Shown here piece by piece: positions 31,834-42,328 of a DNA stretch of 43,062 nucleotides. Source of the DNA: Vibrio cholerae (GTDB lineage: Bacteria > Actinomycetota > Actinomycetes > Actinomycetales > Micrococcaceae); assembly GCA_009728235.1 (NCBI GenBank), contig WNZI01000027.1, positions 1 through 43,062 of the forward strand, written 5' to 3'. The translations under genes and the position numbers were made by a program. Position 1 is the stretch's first letter. The number at the start of each line of letters is the position of its first letter. A model generated the notes under the pieces. That model saw only the letters and a program-made list of their open reading frames with translations. It searched no databases and was not told the DNA's origin.

Positions 31834-32697
31834 TTACGGAGCGGCAAGAGGTGTGAAGGTTTCTCCGTTGTCGCTGGAGACCTCGATACCTTCGGCGGTG
31901 GCAACCCAGATGCGGTGCGTGCCCTCGTTGGTAGGTGCCGCCGCGATAGCGGCGGGTTCTCCCTTGATGGATCCTTGTTGTTGCCAGGTCAGTCCGGCAT
32001 CAGAGCTTGTATGAACGACGCCCTCAGGGGTGACTCCGACCGCAGTGTTCCCGGCTAACGTCGTAAATACCAGGAGGGGAGCTTCCGGCACTTTCGCCCA
32101 GGTCGCGCCGCTGTTTTCGGACCGGTAGAGGCCCTCTTCGGTGGTGGCAAGGACGGTGCCGTCGTCCGCCCCTGCCAGGTTGTAGGCGGGCAGATTGTTA
32201 GCGGTGGCAGTCCATTGAAGACCATCAGGGCTTGTGAGAATTTGCCCTTCGTGGCCGATCAGGCCGTCGTTGGTTGCAGCGAGAGAGTGGAAATCAGTTT
32301 CGCCTTGGCGGGACAGACCCTTCCAGGTGCGGCCGTCATCGGTGCTTGTGATGAGTCCGACCGGGTCGGGCAGATCAGAGCCCGGTCCTGGATGCCCCGA
32401 GGCGTACAAGGTCCCGTCGCTGGTGCTGGTGAATCCCATGAGGTCGATGGTTGGGCCAATTTGCTGGGCGGGGGAGCGGGTGACGTCGAACAGCCCGTCG
32501 TGTGTGGCGAGCAGGATGCGATTGGTACCCGGGTCGACGCTCATACCGTGGATATGACCGGAGGGGTAATCGGCGGCAGCGATGGAAGCACCCGCCGTAC
32601 TGTCAGGAGTTGAGCTGGATGTGGGGGAGGTGCAGGCGCTGAGCGCCAGGGCGGTAATACTCGTCGCAGCGATGAGGGCAGGGCGAAACATATGCAC
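31834..32697 (-). CDS. F510_1955-type BNR-repeat lipoprotein
   Basis: A 287-residue lipoprotein; the signal peptide ends LALSACTS. The start is GTG 32697 (GGAAG five bases upstream) or ATG 32691. HIHGMSVDPGTNRILLATHD opens a propeller of BNR-like units with repeated S(D/E)DGxTW-type turns (TSTDDGRTWKG, SENSGATWAKV, SSDAGLTWQQQ, SSDNGETFTPL). Proteins of this type are named F510_1955 family glycosylhydrolase, although enzymatic activity is doubtful. They are often next to copper genes. It is likely exported and anchored on the outside of the membrane. Confidence 0.85.
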   Translation of the reverse strand: MHMFRPALIAATSITALALSACTSPTSSSTPDSTAGASIAAADYPSGHIHGMSVDPGTNRILLATHDGLFDVTRSPAQQIGPTIDLMGFTSTSDGTLYASGHPGPGSDLPDPVGLITSTDDGRTWKGLSRQGETDFHSLAATNDGLIGHEGQILTSPDGLQWTATANNLPAYNLAGADDGTVLATTEEGLYRSENSGATWAKVPEAPLLVFTTLAGNTAVGVTPEGVVHTSSDAGLTWQQQGSIKGEPAAIAAAPTNEGTHRIWVATAEGIEVSSDNGETFTPLAAP

Positions 32698-32835
32698 GAG
32701 ATCTTCCTAAGAGTGCTGATCGAAGCAGCAGGGAGGGCCGCGCCCGACGGGGAGCGGCGGATAAGTGATCAGCGAGAGCGCGAGGCTAGTCACCCGGTGG
32801 GACGAGGGCGTCCCGCGCTGACGCGTGTGGGAGTA

Positions 32836-32873
32836 GCACAGGCGGCCATACGAGGGGACCGGTCCGCCTGTGC
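32836..32873. terminator. Hairpin downstream of the DUF305 gene
   Basis: GCACAGGCGG (32836-32845) pairs with CCGCCTGTGC (32864-32873), a perfect 10-bp stem, 18 bases after the DUF305 stop. No T tract follows on either side. Confidence 0.55.
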
Positions 32874-32890
32874 CTGGGATACTGCATGAG

Positions 32891-33622
32891 CTACAAGGCT
32901 GCGAGCAGCTCTTCCATCTCGTCGACCTCAGCCTGCTGGGTACTCACAATCGTTGTGGCCAGCTCGATTGCTTCAGGGTTCTCGCCCTTGTCGATCTCGC
33001 TCTGAGCCATACCGATCGCGCCCTCATGGTGGGCTGTCATCGACTCGAGGAATATGCGCGATGCTTCGGTGCCTTCGGCGGACTCGAGTTCGGACATCTG
33101 GTCCTCGCTCATCATTCCCTCCATGCTGTCCATGGATCCTGCGTCCGATTCGGAGTCAGATCCCATTCCCGATCCCATGTCGCCCATGTCGTGGCCTTCG
33201 GAGCCGCCTTCGGGCTCCATGGGCTCATCCCAGGCCTCGAGCCAACCGGTCATGGTCTCGATCTCGGGTCCTTGGGCGTCCTTGATCTTCGTCGCGAGGT
33301 CCGTGATCTCAGGGCTGATGCCGTCCTTGGCGAGCATCATGTCGCTCATCTCCACGGCCTGCTTGTGGTGAGGAATCATCATCTGCGCGAACATGACGTC
33401 CGCGTCGTTGTGCTCCTCAGACACAGCATCCGAACTGGTGCTCGTCGACGCGTCAGCGGACGGGGTCGCCTCAGCGGCTGCACTTGAGGCAGGGGCTGCA
33501 GCTTCAGTGCTGGTGGTGTCAGTGGTCGTATTACTGGTGGTGCTGCCGGAGTCGGTGCCGCAGGCGGAGAGTGTGAGGGCCGTTGCGAGACTCAGGGCGG
33601 CGATGGACAGGTAACGCTTCAT
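32891..33622 (-). CDS. DUF305 (ferritin-like) secreted lipoprotein
   Basis: A 243-residue lipoprotein starting MKRYLSIAALSLATALTLSA at ATG 33622, with GAAGG upstream and lipobox LSAC. A serine/threonine linker is followed by two DUF305 helical units. The first is HNDADVMFAQMMIPHHKQAV EMSDMM and the second FLESMTAHHEGAIGMAQSEI, each with the paired histidines typical of this ferritin-like fold. Between them is a methionine/aspartate/glycine-rich insert (GHDMGDMGSGMGSDSESDAG). The histidine and methionine content suggests extracellular copper binding, in line with its neighbours, but this is inference. Confidence 0.9.
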   Translation of the reverse strand: MKRYLSIAALSLATALTLSACGTDSGSTTSNTTTDTTSTEAAAPASSAAAEATPSADASTSTSSDAVSEEHNDADVMFAQMMIPHHKQAVEMSDMMLAKDGISPEITDLATKIKDAQGPEIETMTGWLEAWDEPMEPEGGSEGHDMGDMGSGMGSDSESDAGSMDSMEGMMSEDQMSELESAEGTEASRIFLESMTAHHEGAIGMAQSEIDKGENPEAIELATTIVSTQQAEVDEMEELLAAL

Positions 33623-33802
33623 ATCAGTCAGATCCTTCAAAGCTCAGGTGGGTGTGCTGTCAGTCGCTTCCGCCCAGACGAAGTGAGGGGCGGGCAGCAA
33701 GTGCCGGCTGTGCCGTCGATTCATATGGATATGTCGAGGGCATGCGGGGCATGCGAGAAAACTGGCCCTGCCACCGGTTGTGGTGGGTGTGGGCCGCGGA
33801 TT

Positions 33803-34354
33803 TTAGGTGCGACTGATGCAGAGGTGAGTCAGTGAAGGTGTGGGAGCTGGTCGGGATGCCCAGTGGGTTAGTGGTGGTCCGCGCCGAATCAGCGAGGACA
33901 GCAGGGCGCGTCCTGTTGGGGTGAGGAGCCAGGCGATGCCCACGAGCACTATTGCCAGGACGCACATACTCAATGCCATTTCGTCCGCGCAGCTCTCGCC
34001 GCATCCCATCGACGCCCCGGGATCGGATGGATCCGCGACTATGGAGGTCATCACGGTCGACATCTGTGCAATAAGACCGGTATGAGCCTGATCGGGTGAG
34101 GTCGTTGCATTGGATGAAGCGGTGTCATCAGCGGTGGTTGCTGTGAAGGCGGGATGCGCGTCGGTGGAGCTCATCGTCGTTGAGGCGGCACTGTGGTGAG
34201 CTGTGGACCCAGGTCCGCCCATCCAGACATGCATGGCGAGGATCCCGACGATCACAGCGGTCAAACCGACGAACGAAAGCAAGGCGGGAAGTGACCTGGT
34301 CAGCGCCGTGGGTAGCAGCGCGCGAACATGCTGTGCTGTTCTGACTCTCATCAT
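33803..34354 (-). CDS. DUF6153 family membrane protein
   Basis: A 183-residue protein starting at ATG 34354 with GGAAGG upstream; a longer frame to 34420 adds a basic, less protein-like piece. Two membrane helices (ALLSFVGLTAVIVGILAMHV and MALSMCVLAIVLVGIAWLLT) flank an outer loop rich in serine, threonine and histidine, with MGCGESCADEM just before the second helix. The LLAMH-type first helix and the cysteine pair are marks of DUF6153, which is common in actinobacterial copper islands. Function is unknown; the loop could bind metal. Confidence 0.8.
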   Translation of the reverse strand: MMRVRTAQHVRALLPTALTRSLPALLSFVGLTAVIVGILAMHVWMGGPGSTAHHSAASTTMSSTDAHPAFTATTADDTASSNATTSPDQAHTGLIAQMSTVMTSIVADPSDPGASMGCGESCADEMALSMCVLAIVLVGIAWLLTPTGRALLSSLIRRGPPLTHWASRPAPTPSLTHLCISRT

Positions 34355-34535
34355 TCTCACCGTCCTTCCCGTACCATTCCTGCCATTTCGATGACCGATT
34401 CTCGGCGTTGGCTTCCGCACCTCTTCGTAGTACCCAGCGTAACCAGGTGCCTACTGGGGTGCCGAACTTGATCAACGAACAGGACGTCGATCAGGTTCGG
34501 TACCCGTTGGAGTAGCCCAATTTGTGGTGGCGGTC

Positions 34536-36791
<2,256 letters not shown>

Positions 36792-36834
36792 GATCAAGCC
36801 CTTCCAGGGCACCTGAGAGCAGGTATGTTCTGGT

Positions 36835-36867
36835 CCCTGCAGCGCTCCTGCATCAAGCGCTGCAGGG
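36835..36867. terminator. 12-bp hairpin between the HMA gene and copB
   Basis: CCCTGCAGCGCT (36835-36846) pairs perfectly with AGCGCTGCAGGG (36856-36867) across nine bases. It starts directly after the HMA gene's stop and 44 bases before copB, so it may terminate most transcripts and lower copB expression relative to the chaperone-like gene. Confidence 0.65.
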
Positions 36868-36868
36868 C

Positions 36869-37240
36869 TTAGCTGGACGCCAGCTGGTATCCGGCGTCGC
36901 TGATCGTTGAGGCGACAAGCCCGGCGTCGAGGGGTGTGGCGCTGGTGACGTGCAGGGTGGAAGTGCCTCCGGCGACGAGATCGACGCGTGCCTCACGGAC
37001 CCCGGTGATTTTCCCGACGGCCCCGCTGACCCTGGAGGCGCAGGAGCCGCACGTCAGGCCAAGAACCGGGAACGCCGCGGACACGTCGTCGGACGTGGTG
37101 GGAGCAGCCGGCGCTACAGCTTCCTGAGGGGCGCAGCAGGAACACCCAGAGGCGTTCTTCTCCGTAACGGGAAGCAAAACAGTGGACGAAGCAGTGGACG
37201 AAGTGGACGAAGTGGTCGATGGAGCAGATGTGCCGCACAT
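36869..37240 (-). CDS. Heavy-metal-associated (HMA) copper-binding protein
   Basis: A 123-residue protein starting MCGTSAPS at ATG 37240, with GGAGGT upstream; a longer frame to 37300 is unlikely. The N-terminus is serine/threonine-rich and includes a second cysteine cluster, GCSCCAPQ. The C-terminal 68 residues are an HMA domain: FPVLGLTCGSCASRVSGAVG with the CxxC copper site, then VREARVDLVAGGTSTLHVTS and the end DAGYQLASS. It probably hands copper to CopB or to the Csp protein. The promoter region carries a perfect CsoR-type operator at 37383, shared with the divergent csp gene. Confidence 0.88.
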   Translation of the reverse strand: MCGTSAPSTTSSTSSTASSTVLLPVTEKNASGCSCCAPQEAVAPAAPTTSDDVSAAFPVLGLTCGSCASRVSGAVGKITGVREARVDLVAGGTSTLHVTSATPLDAGLVASTISDAGYQLASS

Positions 37241-37382
37241 GGGAACCTCCAAGGGAACATGCGAATACGTGAGGGGAACCGAAGCGTTGTAGGAGGTCAC
37301 GATCAGTGAACCCGCCTCGACACCACACCAGTTCCGGCTGTCATTCCGGGCGCTTTCCAGGAGAGCCCGACAGCAATGAAAT

Positions 37383-37401
37383 TATACCCCCCGGGGGTAT
37401 A
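37383..37401. promoter_or_regulatory. CsoR-type operator between the HMA and csp genes
   Basis: TATACCCCCCGGGGGTATA is a near-perfect dyad of the form bound by CsoR copper sensors (TACCCC...GGGGTA). It sits in the divergent promoter region, 142 bases from the HMA start and 139 from the csp start, so copper would derepress both. Confidence 0.85.
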
Positions 37402-37539
37402 TGTCAAGGGGATTCTTCATCGCTCTCACTTCGACGAATTCATGGCCGGTGATGGGGGGCGGGGGCTAGCGTGACACGCGGGGCGCCGGTCTCGGATGTC
37501 CCTGGACCTTCAGTAGACCGACGGAAGAGGAGCAGAACA

Positions 37540-37947
37540 ATGACTCACATCACCTCCATGCTCGAGACGTACCCGAAGGATCTTGGTGGCATCGACCGCG
37601 AGAAGCTGGCCGAATGCATCGCGGCTTGTTTCGAGTGTGCGCAGACCTGCACGGCGTGTGGGGACGCGTGTCTGAGTGAGGATATGGTCGCCGAACTCAC
37701 TAGGTGCATCCGCACGAACGCTGACTGCGCAGACATCTGCACCACGACCGGCCGGATCCTCTCCCGGCACACCGGCTACGACGCGAACATCACCCGAGCT
37801 GTCCTGCTGGCCTGCGAAGTCGCTTGCAAGGCGTGCGCCGATGAATGTGAACAGCACGCGCAGATGCACGAGCACTGCAGGATCTGCGCCGAAGCATGCC
37901 GCCGCTGCGAGACGGCCTGCCGTGAACTCGCCGCTACTCTCAGCTGA
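37540..37947 (+). CDS. Four-helix-bundle copper-storage protein (Csp)
   Basis: A 135-residue protein starting at ATG 37540 with AGGAG upstream; the open frame to 37471 is not needed. The cysteines are arranged along helices: CIAACFECAQTCTACGDAC, then RCIRTNADCADIC, ACEVACKACADEC and HCRICAEACRRCETAC. I count 18 cysteines, like cytosolic Csp3 proteins, which bind many Cu(I) ions inside a four-helix bundle. There is no signal peptide, so storage is cytosolic. The CsoR-type operator at 37383 precedes it. Confidence 0.93.
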   Translation: MTHITSMLETYPKDLGGIDREKLAECIAACFECAQTCTACGDACLSEDMVAELTRCIRTNADCADICTTTGRILSRHTGYDANITRAVLLACEVACKACADECEQHAQMHEHCRICAEACRRCETACRELAATLS

Positions 37948-38097
37948 GCTCGGTCACCGGTGGCTGCCCCGCGCTCAAGCCTCCAAGGGCCAGCCGCCAA
38001 GGAACCGTCGTCGAAAACCCTCGCCCCATCACGTCCGGCACTCGTTCTCGGCGCTCATGTTCAACGCTCGGTGTTCAGCGCTTGAGGAGGCCCGGGT

Positions 38098-38517
38098 CTA
38101 GCGCAGCAGCCTGCTGATCGCCTGGGTTGCTTCCTTGACCTTGGTGTCAACGGCGTCGGAGGATCCGCTTGTCGCGGCTTCGTGTGCTGCGTCGACGACG
38201 CAGTGCTGCAGGTGGCTCTCGAGCAATCCGAGGCTGACGGCGTGCATGGCGCTGTTGACCGCGGCGACTTGGGTGAGGATGTCGATGCAGTACTTGTCCT
38301 CGTCAACCATGCGGGCGATGCCACGCACCTGGCCCTCGATGCGCTTCAGGCGTCGCAGGTAGGCATCCTTATCCGCTGCGTATCCGTGGGCTGTGTGCTC
38401 AGTGATTTTTTGAATCTGGCCCGCACCGGGTCCTGTGGCCTCACCGGCTGTTGCGGAGTCCGCTTCGTGAGATGTTGCAGTGCTGGCATGCGTTCCGGTT
38501 GCGGAGCTCACGGTCAT
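38098..38517 (-). CDS. csoR: CsoR copper-sensing repressor
   Basis: A 139-residue protein with a 45-residue flexible N-terminal extension and a CsoR helical domain. The Cu(I) ligands are Cys77 (DEDKYCIDIL), His102 and Cys106 (LESHLQHCV), with the 25- and 4-residue spacings of known CsoR proteins. It should bind the operators at 37383 and 38745 and let go on Cu(I). GTG 38511 is an alternative start with a better-placed AAAGGGA. The operator at 38745 is 228 bases upstream, suitable for autoregulation if the csoR leader is long. Confidence 0.93.
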   Translation of the reverse strand: MTVSSATGTHASTATSHEADSATAGEATGPGAGQIQKITEHTAHGYAADKDAYLRRLKRIEGQVRGIARMVDEDKYCIDILTQVAAVNSAMHAVSLGLLESHLQHCVVDAAHEAATSGSSDAVDTKVKEATQAISRLLR

Positions 38518-38744
38518 TCCCTTTCACCACCAATCGATGTAATCCGGTTGTGCCGGCCGAGATCGTTGGTGCCTTCCCCTGCTGCGCCCATCGCGCAGCA
38601 GCTTCCAGTATCGCTGGTCGTTAGGCCCCTGTCCTTATATTGGCGGCGTATTAGCGGCCCTTTGTTGACCGTGGTAACCATCAGGTATTCGGTTTACGGC
38701 GTGTTGCAAGGACACGCGCGCGGCGTTACCTGAACGTGACTTTA

Positions 38745-38761
38745 ATACCACCCTGGGGTAT
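38745..38761. promoter_or_regulatory. Second CsoR-type operator
   Basis: ATACCACCCTGGGGTAT is a CsoR-like dyad, slightly less regular than the one at 37383. It overlaps a TTTAAT/TTAATA that could be a -10 element. It lies between csoR (minus) and the riboswitch leader of the NlpC/P60 gene (plus), so it may act on either. Confidence 0.7.
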
Positions 38762-38810
38762 TCTCGTCGAATGTTCCCGGCACCCCGCCGAGACCATACT
38801 CCCGCGCAGA

Positions 38811-39053
38811 ATGCCGAGCCCTGCCGCTGCATCCGGGAACCGTTCGTACCACCCAGTAGGCAGGGACGGGGGAACCACGTTTCCACCGGGCCACCGCATA
38901 TATCTGTGCGGTGACCCTCGGGGTTAAGTCGATCCGACAACCTAGGCACGACCTGTACGTTGCGTCCGCGACTGCAGGAATGCACAGGATTGAACGACGG
39001 CCGGGTGCACTCCCATCCGAACCCGACAGCTCACCCCGCAGGCATGGGAGAGG
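38811..39053 (+). promoter_or_regulatory. c-di-AMP (ydaO/yuaA-type) riboswitch
   Basis: The leader of the NlpC/P60 gene shows the conserved blocks of actinobacterial ydaO riboswitches in order: GCATCCGGGAACCG, GGCAGGGACGGGGGAACCA, GGTGACCCTCGGGGTTAAG, CCTAGGCACGACC, and finally CCGAACCCGACAGCTCACC with GCAGGCATGGGAGAGG. Actinobacteria commonly use this class, which turns genes off on c-di-AMP binding, ahead of cell-wall hydrolases. The ends are approximate. Confidence 0.85.
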
Positions 39054-39061
39054 CAATCACC

Positions 39062-39964
39062 ATGACACGTACGTCCATTTCGGCGCGCCACCGCGCCGCC
39101 GTCACTCACTCCGTCGCCCTCGAAGGCCTGTCGCACTCCGCGAAGACCGGTGCAGTAGCACTGGGTAAGCCGGCCATCATCGCAGCAGCAACCGGTGGCC
39201 TCGTCTTCGCCATCGGCGCCCCCGCACAGGCCGGCACCTACACCCAGGAAGCCACCACCGGCACCGTCGCCCAGGTACCCGTCGCCCCCGCAGTCGTTGC
39301 AGCTCCTGCTGCAGCAGCAGGCGTCCACACCGTCGTCGCTGGCGACACCCTCGGTGCCATCGCTTCCAAGCACAGCCTGAACCTCAACACGCTCCTGGCT
39401 CAGAACGGCCTGTCCTACGCCTCGGTCATCTACCCCGGGCAGCAGATCAACCTCACCGGAAGCGCCAGCGCCGCCGTCAGCCCTGCAGCTGTTCCCGCAG
39501 CAGCACCTGCCAGCCAGGTCTTCTACGCAGCACCCGCCCCCGCAGCTGCCGCAGTGGCACCCGCAGCCGCACCGGCCGGCATCCAGCTGGCCTCGGCCAC
39601 CATCGCTCCGATCGCCCCGGCAGCCCCCGCAGCTCCTGCGGTCCCCGCCAGCGGCGTCGGCGCAGCGCTTGTCGCGTCGGCCTACGGACAGCTCGGCTCC
39701 ATCCAGGACTGCACCATCCTCGTCGAGCGGGCCCTGCGCTCGATCGGTAAGAATGTCGGTGACCTCGGCCCCACGCAGTTCTACCAGTACGGCTCGGTCG
39801 TTTCGTCCCCCGCCCCCGGTGACTTGGTCATCCGCCCCGGCCACATCGCGATCTACGTCGGCAACGGCGAGGTCATCAGCAGCGGTATGAACGGCGCGAA
39901 CCTCACGATCAAGCACCCGCTGTCGGATCTCGCTGGTTCGTCCTTCGTGCGTGTCGCAGGCTAA
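39062..39964 (+). CDS. Secreted LysM-NlpC/P60 peptidoglycan hydrolase
   Basis: A 300-residue exported protein starting at ATG 39062. A long signal peptide ends near AQAGTY (residue 57). A LysM domain spans about 88-132 (VHTVVAGDTLGAIASKH and SVIYPGQQINLTG). An alanine/proline-rich linker follows. The C-terminal 100 residues form an NlpC/P60-like domain with catalytic Cys217 (IQDCTILV) and His261 (PGHIAIYVG). It should cut stem peptides after binding the wall through LysM. The riboswitch ends nine bases before the start codon. A strong terminator follows at 40002. Confidence 0.93.
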   Translation: MTRTSISARHRAAVTHSVALEGLSHSAKTGAVALGKPAIIAAATGGLVFAIGAPAQAGTYTQEATTGTVAQVPVAPAVVAAPAAAAGVHTVVAGDTLGAIASKHSLNLNTLLAQNGLSYASVIYPGQQINLTGSASAAVSPAAVPAAAPASQVFYAAPAPAAAAVAPAAAPAGIQLASATIAPIAPAAPAAPAVPASGVGAALVASAYGQLGSIQDCTILVERALRSIGKNVGDLGPTQFYQYGSVVSSPAPGDLVIRPGHIAIYVGNGEVISSGMNGANLTIKHPLSDLAGSSFVRVAG

Positions 39965-40001
39965 CTTCGCCCCTTGGTGAAGTGGTTGCCCTCAAGCTGA
40001 G

Positions 40002-40040
40002 ATAGCGGTGAGCGCCCTGGACGGGGGTGCTCACCGCTAT
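40002..40040 (+). terminator. Rho-independent-type terminator of the NlpC/P60 gene
   Basis: ATAGCGGTGAGC (40002-40013) pairs with GCTCACCGCTAT (40029-40040), 12 bp perfect, followed by TTCATT. It lies 38 bases after the stop codon. Confidence 0.85.
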
Positions 40041-40160
40041 TTCATTGCCCGCATGTCTCCGCTCTTGGGGGCTGCTGTGGAAGTCGACTGCTGAATATAG
40101 TCCTAGACATTGATGAACGAGACCGTGGCGAGACCGTGACGTTGGGATGGTTGTGCATCA

Positions 40161-41138
40161 GTGAATGATCCATGGGTTAGTGGACCAGTCTGGATACCGG
40201 AGGCCCCGCCGTCGTGGGAGACCTACCTGGCGCCGACACTGCAACCCATCCCGCTGATTCCCGGAATCGCCCTGGTCCTGGGTGTGCTGTACTTGGCCGG
40301 CGCGATCCGCCTGTGGTCGATGGGGCGTTCCTGGCCTCTGTGGCGGACAGCAATTTTCCTGGCGGGCTGCATCATCATCATGATCACGATGGGGGCAGGC
40401 GTCGAAGGCTACGGGCTGCGCATGTTCTCCGTTTTCATGTTCCAGCAGCTGACTCTCATGATGGCCGTTCCCCCGCTTCTGGTCCTCGGGAGACCTGGCA
40501 CCCTGTTGCTGCGCGCAACCCCTCATCGTGGACTCGGGCGCCCGATCCTCCGGCTCGCCCATGCAGGACTGCGCTCGAGATCTGCCCGGATTGCCCTCCA
40601 TCCGGCGTTCATGATCCCGGTGTTCCTGGTCAGCTTCTATGGTGTCTACCTCAGCGGTATCGCCGACACGATGCTGCCGTCCTGGTACGGGCACATCAGC
40701 CTGGAACTGCTGTTCCTGATTTCCGGGGTGCTCTTCACCGTCCCCGTGCTATCGACGGACCCGCTGCCGGTAAAGCAGTCCCACTTCGGCCGGTTCCTCG
40801 ACATCTTCGCCGAAATGCCGCTGCATGCGTTCTTCGGCGTCGTCCTGATGATGGCGACCACCCCTGTCGTCGACTTCTTCGGCACGCTACCCGCGGGATG
40901 GAATGTTGATCCGCTCACCGACCAGGGCATCGCCGGCGGCCTGGCATGGTCCTACGGGGAACTGCCCTCGGTGCTGATGCTGCTGATCATCATGGTGCGC
41001 TGGCAACGCGACGAAACAGTGACCTCGCGCGCCACCGAGCGGAAGCACAACAGGGAGGGAACCCCGGAGCTCGACGCATACAACGCCTACCTCGAGCAGC
41101 TCAGGCAACGCTCCGAACGCCAGGATCGGCAACGATAA
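40161..41138 (+). CDS. CtaG-type cytochrome c oxidase assembly protein
   Basis: A 325-residue membrane protein starting at GTG 40161. Its helices carry the caa3_CtaG pattern: LVLGVLYLAGAIRLWSMGR, MFSVFMFQQLTLMMAVPPLL, then HPAFMIPVFLVSFYGVYLSG and HISLELLFLISGVLFTVPVL, and later MPLHAFFGVVLMMATTPVVD. The histidines and methionines in the helices fit a role in copper delivery to cytochrome oxidase or in copper uptake (it resembles the YtkA/CtaG and CopD-like group). The C-terminal 45 residues are a charged tail. It stands in the copper island, which supports a link with copper handling. Confidence 0.9.
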   Translation: MNDPWVSGPVWIPEAPPSWETYLAPTLQPIPLIPGIALVLGVLYLAGAIRLWSMGRSWPLWRTAIFLAGCIIIMITMGAGVEGYGLRMFSVFMFQQLTLMMAVPPLLVLGRPGTLLLRATPHRGLGRPILRLAHAGLRSRSARIALHPAFMIPVFLVSFYGVYLSGIADTMLPSWYGHISLELLFLISGVLFTVPVLSTDPLPVKQSHFGRFLDIFAEMPLHAFFGVVLMMATTPVVDFFGTLPAGWNVDPLTDQGIAGGLAWSYGELPSVLMLLIIMVRWQRDETVTSRATERKHNREGTPELDAYNAYLEQLRQRSERQDRQR

Positions 41139-41254
41139 CCAGACATCGACCCGCGAGCAGTACGCCTGGCGCAGCATCCTCGTCGTTCAGTCCCCTCCAG
41201 CTCTGCTGACCCTCGAGTTCAGTACGCGGTGATTCGAGGTAAGCACCTGGATCG

Positions 41255-42007
41255 CTAGCTTGCGACGAGTCGAACCGCTTCACGGAAGTCATCCAGTGAC
41301 GTCAAAGCGCTGTGGTTCTGGTCATCGAGGAGGATCAGCGCGGGGGCACGGGTCACGCCGACGCCTGCGGCTTCGACCCGGTCAGCCTCGATGAGTGACT
41401 GCACGTCGGAGCTCCGCATATCAGCTTCGAACCGTCCGCTGTCGAGTCCGAGCTCACGAGCAACGCCCAGATAGGTGTCCATGGTGACGCTGGTGTGCAG
41501 ACGGGGGAGTTCCTGGGCGTCCGGGCCCAGCGTGATGGCTTCCAGGAAGGGAAGGAAGCAGCCCTGACGGTCGGCGGCTTCCAGTGCTGTGGCACCCAAG
41601 TGCGCCTGGTCATTCGTGGGCAGGTGACGTGCGACGAAGGTGACGCGCCGGGAGTAGTCCGCCCGAAGGTTGGAGAGAAACTCTTGGATGGAGATGGTGC
41701 CCGGCGCGTACAGGTCGATGAATTGCACCAGGACAGCCCGTTCGTGGGAAGCACGCGACACCAATCGGTCACTGGCGACGACAGTCCCCCGCAAGGTATT
41801 AAGTTGTGTCGCTCGTTCGGTCGAGCTCGTGTTGGGCGCTGCCCGGGGGCCGGGGCCACTCTTCGCAGTTGTGGACGACGGCTTGGGGTTCCGGTCAGTC
41901 TCGTCGCGATCATCCGACAGGTACCCCTTGAAACCGACGAGGAAGGCAATGGAACCCAGCACCACGATGATGGCCAGGGGGATCATGGCTGCAAACCAGG
42001 GGTTCAT
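41255..42007 (-). CDS. DsbA-like membrane-anchored protein without CXXC
   Basis: A 250-residue protein if started at ATG 42007 (MNPWFAAMIPLAIIVVLGSI), just before its membrane helix; the frame is open to 42223, and that longer form cannot be excluded. A linker of about 65 residues is followed by a thioredoxin/DsbA fold: AVLVQFIDLYAPGTISIQEF at 91-110, a helical insert (LGATALEAADRQGCFLPFLE) and a cis-proline site, GVTRAPALILL. In DsbA-like proteins a CXXC follows the first strand. Here the place reads APGT, so thiol-disulfide exchange at that site is lost. It may bind rather than oxidise its partner. Confidence 0.75.
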   Translation of the reverse strand: MNPWFAAMIPLAIIVVLGSIAFLVGFKGYLSDDRDETDRNPKPSSTTAKSGPGPRAAPNTSSTERATQLNTLRGTVVASDRLVSRASHERAVLVQFIDLYAPGTISIQEFLSNLRADYSRRVTFVARHLPTNDQAHLGATALEAADRQGCFLPFLEAITLGPDAQELPRLHTSVTMDTYLGVARELGLDSGRFEADMRSSDVQSLIEADRVEAAGVGVTRAPALILLDDQNHSALTSLDDFREAVRLVAS

Positions 42008-42328
42008 GAAGAAGGTGCCGATCCTGTCACGTCCGACGGTTTTGAACAGATGTACCTGTTCGCTGGCGCCGGATGGGTCGTCTGTCGGAACGTGCCGCCC
42101 GAGATGGTGCCACCGCGGCACATCAAATACATCGTACCGTGAACTATTCCGCTCGGATTGTCCTGCCGGTCGTGGCAGCGCCCGAGCTACGGCCGTATTC
42201 ACCGTGGCCAGCCGGTACGACAAGCGGTCAGGGTGCGGGCGGTACAGGCAAGGTGCATGAGGCGGAACGAGCGGTGGGGGACGTGCGGTGCTTCATCGCA
42301 CGACCGCCTAGTTCTAGGGTGCTTCTTA

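Noticed and set aside
34440-34520. CsoR-like boxes upstream of the DUF6153 gene
   Set aside because: Sequences such as ACTGGGGTG and TACCCGTTGG are present but do not form a proper TACCC...GGGTA dyad.
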